Assembly (NCBI RefSeq): GCF_900454535.1
Contig: NZ_UGSP01000001.1
Location: 1,671,501 to 1,735,500, forward strand
Length of the DNA: 64,000 nucleotides
Direction: 5' to 3'
Source: Avibacterium avium
GTDB taxonomy: Bacteria > Pseudomonadota > Gammaproteobacteria > Enterobacterales > Pasteurellaceae
The translations under genes and the position numbers were made by a program. Shown here piece after piece: positions 55,735-64,000 of this stretch (within the stretch, counting starts at the first letter, position 1; every line of letters starts with the position of its first letter). A model generated the notes under the pieces. The model did not search any database. It was not told the DNA's origin and worked only from the letters and a program-made list of their open reading frames with translations.

Positions 55735-58616
55735 GTTTCAATTCACGGCCATCTGGGAGATGGCCGCCTGCGACACTAAGCGCGATTCGTTTTTGACGTG
55801 TTTCAATTCACGGCCATCTGGGAGATGGCCGATAACTGGTTGGCATTTGATGGAGCAGAGCGGGGTTTCAATTCACGGCCATCTGGGAGATGGCCGTAGA
55901 TTCTCCATTGATGTTGGTGGCTCATCACCAGTTTCAATTCACGGCCATCTGGGAGATGGCCGAATGTTTTCAACGCTTATCCAATCTATGATTGGCGTTT
56001 CAATTCACGGCCATCTGGGAGATGGCCGGGGATTAGGCGATAACGCCCCGCCCTGCGTGCTTGTTTCAATTCACGGCCATCTGGGAGATGGCCGGAAAAT
56101 TTGCTTGGTGTGAAAAGTGGTAAATCGCTGTTTCAATTCACGGCCATCTGGGAGATGGCCGGACCGAACCTGTGGCAACGGACGCAAACCAAATATTTCA
56201 ATTCACGGCCATCTGGGAGATGGCCGGGCATTTAATTTCTAACCCTTTTTTCAGTTCGGGTTTCAATTCACGGCCATCTGGGAGATGGCCGATCTTCAAA
56301 GCGGTTTGCATATAAACGCAATTTAGTTTCAATTCACGGCCATCTGGGAGATGGCCGTCGTCAAATTGGCTACGCATTGCTGGGCAAGCGGCGTTTCAAT
56401 TCACGGCCATCTGGGAGATGGCCGTTATATGTTTGACCGCTGGATTCTTAATTCGGATAGTTTCAATTCACGGCCATCTGGGAGATGGCCGCGCGAAAAT
56501 TCAAAACTCCCGTAGGAGACTATCTAAGTTTCAATTCACGGCCATCTGGGAGATGGCCGTAAATCTGATTATATGGAGCGTGGTAACCAGCTTGTTTCAA
56601 TTCACGGCCATCTGGGAGATGGCCGAGCAAGTTCGTGCAGGAATGCGCAAAGTACGGTCGTTTCAATTCACGGCCATCTGGGAGATGGCCGAACATTTGG
56701 TATCAATAATAAGTTTTCGGCTCGGTTTCAATTCACGGCCATCTGGGAGATGGCCGCAGTAACCAATTCGCTGACCGCCAAACGCACGGTGTTTCAATTC
56801 ACGGCCATCTGGGAGATGGCCGAAACCTAAAGACTTTGACAAGATGCCACCAATCGGTTTCAATTCACGGCCATCTGGGAGATGGCCGTTTATCAGCTTA
56901 TTTTAACCAATGACGGCGTATGGTTTCAATTCACGGCCATCTGGGAGATGGCCGGGGATTATTTCCCCTTTTTCGCTATCTGTGCAGGGTTTCAATTCAC
57001 GGCCATCTGGGAGATGGCCGGCCATTTGTTTAATCTCATTCGATATGCGGAGGCTGTTTCAATTCACGGCCATCTGGGAGATGGCCGCAATGGTCAATGT
57101 TTTTAGCTGCCGCACTTCGTGGGTTTCAATTCACGGCCATCTGGGAGATGGCCGGTGCGGCGTGGGCAAAATCTTTCCCTTGCTTTGCGTTTCAATTCAC
57201 GGCCATCTGGGAGATGGCCGATTTCTCTGCTGTTTTTTGAATGGCATATTTAGTGTTTCAATTCACGGCCATCTGGGAGATGGCCGCCGTTCTCCGCTCT
57301 CGCTTGTTTCATCTGTATCATGTTTCAATTCACGGCCATCTGGGAGATGGCCGCAATCGCAACAAATTATTGCACTGGCAAGACAAGTTTCAATTCACGG
57401 CCATCTGGGAGATGGCCGGGTATTGCGTGGACCGACTCAGGCGCATCATCTGAAGTTTCAATTCACGGCCATCTGGGAGATGGCCGAATCCGAAAAACGA
57501 AATGCTTAATAAATGTTCAAGTTTCAATTCACGGCCATCTGGGAGATGGCCGATGCGCACCTTACCTGATTTCCCAGCGACGAAATGGTTTCAATTCACG
57601 GCCATCTGGGAGATGGCCGGCCCTCCCCACCCCATCACTAACGGGATTTCGGCGTTTCAATTCACGGCCATCTGGGAGATGGCCGTTGAAATATTTTTAG
57701 CTTTACTCATAAATTTTATTGTTTCAATTCACGGCCATCTGGGAGATGGCCGCTAATGCGATTAATCGCCGTAAACAAGGAGAAAGCGTTTCAATTCACG
57801 GCCATCTGGGAGATGGCCGGGGATTTATTTTGCAGTATCGCACCACAATGGACGTTTCAATTCACGGCCATCTGGGAGATGGCCGGACCACGCCTACCCT
57901 TTTGTTAATGGGGCGGACGTGGTTTCAATTCACGGCCATCTGGGAGATGGCCGAAAAATTTGAAGAGTGGGGTCAATACGATTGGCGGTTTCAATTCACG
58001 GCCATCTGGGAGATGGCCGCAGCCAAAAGTAGCATACAGAGTTTAATTGGAGAGTTTCAATTCACGGCCATCTGGGAGATGGCCGGAGATACAAAATGCC
58101 CCAACAAATCCCCACCGAAATGTTTCAATTCACGGCCATCTGGGAGATGGCCGAAGACCGCTTTGAAACGTTAAGCTTGCCGAGCGAAGTTTCAATTCAC
58201 GGCCATCTGGGAGATGGCCGACACTGGTCAAAGCGTTGCACAAGCCCTGTGATGTTTCAATTCACGGCCATCTGGGAGATGGCCGTTTCGCACACCTTGC
58301 CCGATGCTGACGGTGTGATTGTTTCAATTCACGGCCATCTGGGAGATGGCCGGAAAAGAACCTTAATTAGTTTGGGATCTTATCCAGTTTCAATTCACGG
58401 CCATCTGGGAGATGGCCGTATCGCCAATGCGAATAGCTATTTAGAAAATGGTGTTTCAATTCACGGCCATCTGGGAGATGGCCGGCTTGCAACCATTAGT
58501 ACTACACCAACAATGACAGTTTCAATTCACGGCCATCTGGGAGATGGCCGGGTCGCCGATGCCTTTTATCAGCAAAATCAGGCGGTTTCAATTCACGGCC
58601 ATCTGGGAGATGGCCG
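55735..58616 (-). CRISPR. type I-C CRISPR array, 44 repeats and 43 spacers
   Basis: Repeats are 32 bp. Read in the cas-operon direction they begin CGGCCATCT and end GTGAATTGAAAC, with a 9-bp dyad (CGGCCATCT/AGATGGCCG) around CCC. By hand count 44 repeats start 65-68 bp apart, giving spacers of 33-36 bp. The repeat at 56195 differs at its first plus-strand base (A for G). All other repeats looked identical by eye, and no clearly degenerate terminal repeat was seen. The array lies after cas2 on the minus strand, so the newest spacers should be near 58616. The ATTGAAAC ending and neighbouring genes fit type I-C. Confidence 0.97.
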
Positions 58617-58805
58617 AGCACAGGGAAAAAATATAACAAAAATAAGGTATTAACCTTGGTATTTCGCTAATCATTCTTTTCTGTGCGAGGATAGATTATA
58701 GCATAATTATTGCTAAATAAAATTCAGAATTAATTATTTGATTTTTAAAGAATAATGATACTTCGCTAAGCTAGCAGGGATTTGATGAGAACAATAGGTT
58801 AGCGA
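58617..58805 (-). promoter_or_regulatory. CRISPR leader
   Basis: An A+T-rich 189-bp stretch between the cas2 stop and the leader-proximal repeat. On the minus strand TGCTATAAT (58695-58703) is an extended -10 suited to transcribing the array. The motif TTCGCTAA occurs twice (near 58665 and 58763), a possible adaptation or integration-host-factor-related element. Confidence 0.75.
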
Positions 58806-59099
58806 TTATAGAATTATGGCATCTTGGAAAATATCAATTGATGGTTTTGCTCCGTGATGCTCTACTTTTCTGCGCCATTTACTTCCTAAATGGTAAAAGC
58901 GCAAACTATCAGTTTCAGGGTTATAAGTATCCAATAGTTTGGATTTTAATACTACCCATTGATCTGGAGCTATATCACATTCAAACACAGAATATTGAAC
59001 GCGAACACCATAATCAAGACAATGTTTCGCAATACGACGCAAACGCGCTTGACCTTGTGGATCATCAAGAGAAATATCATAAGTAATCAGCATTAACAT
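58806..59099 (-). CDS. cas2: CRISPR-associated endoribonuclease/adaptation protein Cas2
   Basis: A 97-residue ferredoxin-fold protein, start MLMLITYDISLDD with the conserved catalytic-type Asp after the first strand. RLRRIAKHCLDYGVRVQYSVFECDI follows. With Cas1 it forms the spacer-integration complex. It is the last cas gene before the leader, the usual type I-C order. The start is 9 bp after the cas1 stop. Confidence 0.96.
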   Translation of the reverse strand: MLMLITYDISLDDPQGQARLRRIAKHCLDYGVRVQYSVFECDIAPDQWVVLKSKLLDTYNPETDSLRFYHLGSKWRRKVEHHGAKPSIDIFQDAIIL

Positions 59100-59108
59100 A
59101 TTGTTATC

Positions 59109-60122
59109 CTAACGCATTAAAAATGGGGGATATTGCGCTAAATCACCGCGTAAATGCCGTGCTAGTAGCATTGCTTGTATATGGGGTAATAATCCTATTG
59201 CAACATTTTCCTGCAAAAATGGGTGGAGTATTTTTTCTTGCTTCTTCGCTTGCCAAGCTTGGAATAGGCTTTTTCGCATTTCAGGTTTCAAATTAACTGC
59301 ACCACTACTTTCTTTTACAAAATCACTTGGTTTAATTTGCCCACGGTTAATTAGGCTTAATACGGTTCTATCCACCCACCAAGCACGAAATTCTTCCAAT
59401 ATATCTTGTGCTAAACTATCTCTGCCCGGACGATCAGCATGTAAAAAGCCAATTTGCGGATCTAGCCCCACACCTTGCAAAGCACCGCTAATTTCCTTAC
59501 CTAAAATACTATATAAAAATGATAACAACGCATTCACTTCATCACGCGGTGGACGGCGTGAACGTCCGTGAAAAGCAAAACCGCTCTTATCCCGCAATAA
59601 ATGATGAAAAACACTAAAGTAACGAGATGCAGCTTCGCCCTCAATGCCACGAATAGTCTCCAACCCGTCAGCTTGCTTAAGCTCCCTTAAACGTGCATTT
59701 AAACCATAAATAGCCTGTTGAATTTCTTGATTTTCACCATAATTTCGTAGCTGGCGTTGCAACACACGCTTAGATGATTGAATTTTAGCTGCGATAATAT
59801 GACGAGCAATGGTGGTAGGTTTTTCCGCGGAATATCGATATTGCGCTCGGCGTAATAATACATTGCCACTTTGTCGGCCTTGTAAGCGCCCTAAATAGCG
59901 TCCATTTTCAGTGAAAAAGGCAAGATTTACATTATTTTCGCCACAAAATCCCATTAAAAATGGAGATACCAACACATTACCAAAACAGAATATATGTCCA
60001 ATAGAATGAATAGGAAGCTGTGCCACTTTTTTACGCTCTTGTTCAATCACAAGCGTTTCTCTTTCTTTATGCAAATAACTGCCTTGTGTCGTGATATAAA
60101 TGGTATTTTGTAGTTTTTTCAT
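59109..60122 (-). CDS. cas1: CRISPR integrase Cas1 (type I-C)
   Basis: A 337-residue Cas1 with the metal-binding Glu in GIEGEAASRYF (about residue 160), His in GFLHADRPGRDSLAQD (about 227), and a later acidic residue in ILEEFR. AGGTGA precedes the ATG. It inserts new spacers at the leader end together with Cas2 and, in type I-C, Cas4. A USS lies in the 59-bp gap to cas4. Confidence 0.96.
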   Translation of the reverse strand: MKKLQNTIYITTQGSYLHKERETLVIEQERKKVAQLPIHSIGHIFCFGNVLVSPFLMGFCGENNVNLAFFTENGRYLGRLQGRQSGNVLLRRAQYRYSAEKPTTIARHIIAAKIQSSKRVLQRQLRNYGENQEIQQAIYGLNARLRELKQADGLETIRGIEGEAASRYFSVFHHLLRDKSGFAFHGRSRRPPRDEVNALLSFLYSILGKEISGALQGVGLDPQIGFLHADRPGRDSLAQDILEEFRAWWVDRTVLSLINRGQIKPSDFVKESSGAVNLKPEMRKSLFQAWQAKKQEKILHPFLQENVAIGLLPHIQAMLLARHLRGDLAQYPPFLMR

Positions 60123-60181
60123 CGTAAAAATTCACCTAATTAAGATTAAAAAACTCATCATTTTTATACCGCACTTTGCTT

Positions 60182-60793
60182 TTATTCTTTCTCATCAAAC
60201 AACCTTTTGATATAAGATTGCGATTTATCTTTTTCCAATAATGCAGGCTGGCAAAGCTCAATTAAGGAACAAGCCTTACAGTGTTTCCCATATTGTGGTG
60301 CAGGCGTTATGCCGCTTTCTAACAATGCTTGTACATTCGCAATGGTATCTAATGTTCTGTTTCTTAATTCAGCTGAAAACAGAACAGGTAAACGATGTCG
60401 CGTTTGTAAATACCATATCGCCCCTTCCGTAATAGACTGCCCTGTCATTTCTTCTAAACATAATGCTTGAGCGCAAAGTTGAATTTCATCAATAGGTTCA
60501 AGTTTAGGTTTGCCACGTTTATACTCTATAGGCTTTAATTGACCTGAGCTAAGATCTTGCTCTACGAGATCCAAAATTCCCGTTAATCCAAGCTGTTGCG
60601 CACAAACATGTACGGTTCGCTCAAAACGAATTCCCTTACGGCTTTCAGGCTCGCCTGAATCGACACGCTCGTGCAAGGTTCTTCCTTGTGCCGTAAGCAA
60701 GTTTTCTTCCCACGCTTGCTCGTTATGGATTAACGCACATTGGCGTGGGCAGAATGCATAATGCTGTAATGCCGAAAGGGAAACGATATACAT
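60182..60793 (-). CDS. cas4: CRISPR-associated exonuclease Cas4
   Basis: A 203-residue RecB-family nuclease with an iron-sulfur cluster. Cysteines are at CPRQC (about residue 16) and in the C-terminal HCKACSLIELC. The nuclease core has the GRTLHERVD, TGILDLVE and PIEYKRGK motifs. It selects and trims prespacers with a proper PAM. It starts 3 bp after the cas7 stop. Confidence 0.95.
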   Translation of the reverse strand: MYIVSLSALQHYAFCPRQCALIHNEQAWEENLLTAQGRTLHERVDSGEPESRKGIRFERTVHVCAQQLGLTGILDLVEQDLSSGQLKPIEYKRGKPKLEPIDEIQLCAQALCLEEMTGQSITEGAIWYLQTRHRLPVLFSAELRNRTLDTIANVQALLESGITPAPQYGKHCKACSLIELCQPALLEKDKSQSYIKRLFDEKE

Positions 60794-60796
60794 TGG

Positions 60797-61660
60797 TTAA
60801 ATTAATTCTTCAACCGTTACGCCTGTTAACCCATCAGTATTCACTGAGATACGGTAATCATCAAATGACTGTGCAGGCATTGCCATATCACCATTCACAC
60901 GTTCTACGGTGACTCGCTCAAATAATTTATGCGCTGGCTGATTACCTAAGGCGTCTTGATGTTTAAATACTACCAGTTTGCGCGCTACCATTTCTCCACG
61001 TGCGGCAGAATGATCGTGTTCAAACATCAGCTGTAAAGCCTGCCATAACTTCTGTAAATCTTCCTCGCTAAAGCCCGTTTTCTCTGCTAATTTTGCTGAA
61101 ATAAAGCCATGTACACGATAAAGTCCATAAGGAACAATGGCTTTACGTCCCATAGTACGCTCTTTTTCAAGGTCTTTCTCGTTGGTTACTGCCATACGCG
61201 TAATAGAAAGCTCCACTGGAACAATTGGATCGATTGATTGTGCAAAGGCAAATTGCACTGGACCACGAACTTGGCCACTATTGACTTCAGTCGTCATTAC
61301 TGCGCCAAAACTACGAACATCAAAGAAATTTTTGCACATCCATGCGGTAATTTCGCGTGCTTTGGCTTCATCTTTCGGTAGTTTTTTCGCTTCAGGCTTG
61401 ATGGATAAAGCTTCATAGGCACGTTTATTTTGTAAATTCAACACGCTTTTCTCTTTCACATAAATCTCGTAGCCTGGCTCATTTTCATAGCATAATTCAA
61501 TAAAATTACGGATCTTACGTTTTAAACAAACATCTGTAACCAAGCCTTTGCTGGTTTCAGGATCCATGCGCGGTAAATTTCCTGCATCAGGATCACCATT
61601 TGGATTCCCGTTAGTAACATCAAAAAAATATACAAATTCATAACGATTCTGGATAGTCAT
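60797..61660 (-). CDS. cas7: Cascade backbone protein Cas7 (Csd2, type I-C)
   Basis: A 287-residue RAMP-fold protein that coats the crRNA. The N-terminus [30 protein letters not shown] and later [31 protein letters not shown] are typical of the Csd2/Csh2 family. AAGGAG precedes the ATG, 3 bp after the cas8c stop. Confidence 0.95.
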   Translation of the reverse strand: MTIQNRYEFVYFFDVTNGNPNGDPDAGNLPRMDPETSKGLVTDVCLKRKIRNFIELCYENEPGYEIYVKEKSVLNLQNKRAYEALSIKPEAKKLPKDEAKAREITAWMCKNFFDVRSFGAVMTTEVNSGQVRGPVQFAFAQSIDPIVPVELSITRMAVTNEKDLEKERTMGRKAIVPYGLYRVHGFISAKLAEKTGFSEEDLQKLWQALQLMFEHDHSAARGEMVARKLVVFKHQDALGNQPAHKLFERVTVERVNGDMAMPAQSFDDYRISVNTDGLTGVTVEELI

Positions 61661-61663
61661 TTT

Positions 61664-63466
61664 TTACTCCTTGATTGATTCGGTTTCATCAGCATTGACT
61701 TTTTTGCTGAAATAACGTTCTTTTTCTTGATAATAGCCTAATGCAAAGCGTCCTTGTTCCTCAATATTCAAATGACGCGGGAAAACGGTTGGTAATTTTG
61801 CTAAAATTGCGGCAAGCTCCTTACTTAAATTAATCGCCATCCCCACTTTGTCTTTCTTTAAGCGAGAAAAATGATGCTGAGCCCCTTTCAGAAGACGTGG
61901 GAAAACTGAATACGGCACAGTAGATGCCGAGGCATAATAACGATCGACAATATTTGCATTGAGATCACCCAACGCTTGGTATTGAACGCGTTCTAACAAC
62001 GCAAACAATCGTCCAAGAAGATAAGCTGTATGATCCGTATTTTCATCTAATTCCATAGGAACTCCTTGTTTTATCAAATCTTTTCTAAATCGCCGCTGAA
62101 GTACGGCTTTAACCATTGCAATTCTTAATCCTGTTATTTGCCCATCCGCTCTAAATCGCATCAGTAATTGAGATAATAAATTCATCGGATAGAGACTATC
62201 AGTAAAAATAGCTCGAGCCAGCTCTCCTGCGAGTACAGGGGAAATATTTTCAGATTTACCTTTACCAGTGCGATCTAATGGCGTTGTTTGCAATAATAAA
62301 CGCCAAATAGAAGGCGGAGTCTTCCAAGGGCGAGGCTTAAGTGCAAGATCCTGCCAATGCATCGCTAAATTATTGGCTAGCTCACCAAAACTGGTTTCCA
62401 ACCAAAAACGAATAGAAATTCTTGAGGCATTTGGCGCTAAACCTAAAATGAAAAAACGGGTACTCGGCGCTATCCCGAGATTAATCTCTTGCAAAGGTCT
62501 GCCTTTACTCATTTTTTCTAGCATATCAAAAATAGGGCTATTCTCTTGCTCATCATCAGGCGGTGTCAAAAAACCTGCAAAAAATTGTTCCGCCAGCTCC
62601 GCTTGTTCAACATCTTCTGCTTCTGCCCAAAAAACGGTACTTGTATCGCCAATCATCAAATGATGATTTTTGTTGCGTAATAAATAATTTAACGCTGTGG
62701 TATAAGCAAACGCAGCTTGTTCTGAAACAGGCGCATTATCACCTTGATCCTTATTAAAAGAAGTAAAGGCATCTTTATTGAAAGAAATAATTGAGCCGCC
62801 CGAGCTTTGTCCGCCCTGAATACCTTTAATAGAAGGATGCAAGCGTGCAATAGGGGCTTTTTCCCCCGTAATTAAACAAATTCCTTCCGTCTTATCATTC
62901 GTGGATAATAGACCTGCCCATAAATTTTGCGCTTCAACACTTTGGTGAATATATTGATTTTCACCATCTAGCTTAAATACAAGGTTGGCATCTAATATTT
63001 CAATTGGGCAAAGAGAGTCCGTAAATTTTTCAGGCTCCCAAGTTGTTAAGAATTTCACCAAGGCTTGCAAGCCTTTATCTTGGGTATCCGCTAATGCCTC
63101 TAAATGAAACTGTTTGAACGCATCGAAAGTATGACGAGAAAGCAACGCTGGCTGCACTTTCGCACTGGCTTTATCCTGATTGGCTTCCACCCCGAGCACA
63201 TAAGCCGTTTTATCCCATAAAAAGTTCGGTTTTATGCCAGATGTTCGTTTCACTGCTTGGGGAACATTGATTAACTTCGCTCTCGGCTTTTTGTCATCAG
63301 TAAAATTAGGAATGACATCAACCAACTCACCCTTTGAATTTAACACTAAGATATAGCCAATTTTTTCTTCACTGAATCCATAAGAAGGAACTTTAGGCTC
63401 ACCGGTATCACGATCCTTTTGGGCAGATAAACGCTGATAATAACGAACAAGTGATAACAAAATCAC
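61664..63466 (-). CDS. cas8c: Cascade large subunit Cas8c (Csd1, type I-C)
   Basis: A 600-residue protein of the Csd1 family that recognises the PAM and recruits Cas3. It begins MILLSLVRYYQRLS with a GTG whose last bases overlap the cas5 TGA. SGGSIISFNKDAFTSFNKDQGDNAPVSEQAAFAYTTALNYLL is a family hallmark. In type I-C the C-terminal part also yields a separate Cas11 small subunit by internal translation; I cannot locate that start with certainty. Confidence 0.95.
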   Translation of the reverse strand: MILLSLVRYYQRLSAQKDRDTGEPKVPSYGFSEEKIGYILVLNSKGELVDVIPNFTDDKKPRAKLINVPQAVKRTSGIKPNFLWDKTAYVLGVEANQDKASAKVQPALLSRHTFDAFKQFHLEALADTQDKGLQALVKFLTTWEPEKFTDSLCPIEILDANLVFKLDGENQYIHQSVEAQNLWAGLLSTNDKTEGICLITGEKAPIARLHPSIKGIQGGQSSGGSIISFNKDAFTSFNKDQGDNAPVSEQAAFAYTTALNYLLRNKNHHLMIGDTSTVFWAEAEDVEQAELAEQFFAGFLTPPDDEQENSPIFDMLEKMSKGRPLQEINLGIAPSTRFFILGLAPNASRISIRFWLETSFGELANNLAMHWQDLALKPRPWKTPPSIWRLLLQTTPLDRTGKGKSENISPVLAGELARAIFTDSLYPMNLLSQLLMRFRADGQITGLRIAMVKAVLQRRFRKDLIKQGVPMELDENTDHTAYLLGRLFALLERVQYQALGDLNANIVDRYYASASTVPYSVFPRLLKGAQHHFSRLKKDKVGMAINLSKELAAILAKLPTVFPRHLNIEEQGRFALGYYQEKERYFSKKVNADETESIKE

Positions 63467-64000
63467 GATACCACCTCCTCGGCCATAAAAGGCGGCACCG
63501 TAATAATGCCATCTTGCATTTTGGCTCTAAAAAAGTGCGGTGTATTTTTATTCTGAAAATCAATATCGTGCAACATCCAACCTAAATCACGCTGACGATC
63601 ATTTTCATCTAACAAACATTCTGGTAACGCCTCATCTTCATTAATAAAGGCAAATTCAGCAGGAAACTCCCTCACTCCCATACAAGGTTGTTGGAAGCAT
63701 TGTCCTTTCATCGCTCGTCGTTTAAACATCTCTAAATGCTTGGTTAAATTATCACCTTCACCTGCTTTATCCGTCATTACAATATGGGCTTCAATAACAT
63801 AAGCGACATTTTTTAATACAGTAGCAGCACGTTGTTGACGATCTTCTTCTATGATAGTATAAAGTCCTTCAACACTGTTACGCTTCATTGCCCCACTTAC
63901 TCTAGTGGCTGGCAGCTTACTCCCCAATTCATTTCTGCGAATAGATTCAAACTGGATAGGCTTCAGCACATAGATCTTATCTATTACCCAATTTATCGCG
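63463..64000 (-). CDS. cas5: Cas5c (Csd5-type) pre-crRNA processing subunit, 5' end outside window
   Basis: The C-terminal part of Cas5c, the RAMP protein that cuts the repeat RNA in type I-C systems, replacing Cas6. The frame stays open from the GTG at 63969 to the window edge, encoding AINWVIDKIYV ahead of LKPIQFESIRRNELGSKL, so the gene continues beyond 64000. CMGVREFPAEF and a late HDIDF segment are family-like. It overlaps the cas8c start by 4 bp. cas3 should follow outside the window. Confidence 0.93.
   Translation of the reverse strand, partial: AINWVIDKIYVLKPIQFESIRRNELGSKLPATRVSGAMKRNSVEGLYTIIEEDRQQRAATVLKNVAYVIEAHIVMTDKAGEGDNLTKHLEMFKRRAMKGQCFQQPCMGVREFPAEFAFINEDEALPECLLDENDRQRDLGWMLHDIDFQNKNTPHFFRAKMQDGIITVPPFMAEEVVS

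Noticed and set aside
55760-58653. Several long open frames across 55.7-58.7 kb encoding repeated SIHGHLGDGR or FQFTAIWEMA blocks
   Set aside because: They are translations of the CRISPR repeat and spacers in different frames. There is no ribosome-binding site, and the 65-68 bp period is that of the array.
58617-58805. Additional small cas or anti-CRISPR gene in the leader
   Set aside because: No open frame of useful length with a ribosome-binding site; the sequence is A+T-rich leader.

Overview
The window is a chromosomal segment from a member of the Pasteurellaceae. The main evidence is the many copies of the Haemophilus-type DNA uptake signal sequence (USS, AAAGTGCGGT and its complement), often as inverted pairs that double as terminators. 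Family-typical neighbourhoods agree: htrB/lpxL beside hldE, IS1016-like elements and a gloB/yafS pair. An intact citrate synthase gene next to sucABCD argues against Haemophilus influenzae, which lacks it. Pasteurella, Avibacterium, Rodentibacter and Aggregatibacter relatives remain possible; the species cannot be fixed from the sequence alone.

Layout. 1-7 kb: end of mepM, a UmuD-like gene with two LexA boxes, the serine transporter sstT, modF, a qmcA/nfeD pair, a flavodoxin-fold oxidoreductase and a TorD-type chaperone. 7-9.4 kb: lpxL (htrB) and hldE, for lipid A and LPS heptose. 9.5-17.4 kb: sucABCD on the minus strand and gltA divergent from it, with ArcA-like repeats between. 17.5-24.5 kb: a lipoprotein, rnd, gloB, yafS, ycaO, zapG/yhcB, folD and a tRNA-Pro/tRNA-Arg pair. 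24.8-28.4 kb: a four-gene siderophore ABC importer behind a Fur box. 28.5-35.8 kb: a divergent sugar-uptake cluster (MalK/MalEFG-like ABC, two Gfo/Idh/MocA dehydrogenases, a GntR/FadR-type regulator) around a 41-bp palindrome and a CRP-like site. This cluster lies between the intact end of the siderophore-binding gene and a 125-bp duplicate of that end next to ilvH, with a decayed IS1016-like element beside it, so it looks acquired.

36.7-46.8 kb: ilvIH, a NhaC-family transporter behind a lysine riboswitch (so probably a lysine transporter), hns, purU, a NAD(P)-binding/HxlR divergent pair, thrS with an operator that mimics the tRNA-Thr anticodon arm, and grxB. 46.9-53.3 kb: a fructosamine-kinase-like gene and hxpB, an IS3-family element inside a USS-dyad terminator, thiZXY under a TPP riboswitch, and an intact IS1016-like element with an 8-bp target duplication. 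53.4-55.6 kb: gntK and a GntP-family permease, divergent, with CRP- and GntR-like sites between.

55.7-64 kb: a type I-C CRISPR-Cas locus. The array has 44 repeats and 43 spacers by hand count, followed by a leader and cas2, cas1, cas4, cas7, cas8c and the 3' part of cas5; cas3 would lie beyond the window. No wholly new multi-gene system is proven. The strongest leads are the SOS-controlled UmuD-like protein without its catalytic dyad, the transferred sugar cluster with its giant palindrome, and three RNA control elements (lysine, TPP and thrS operator).
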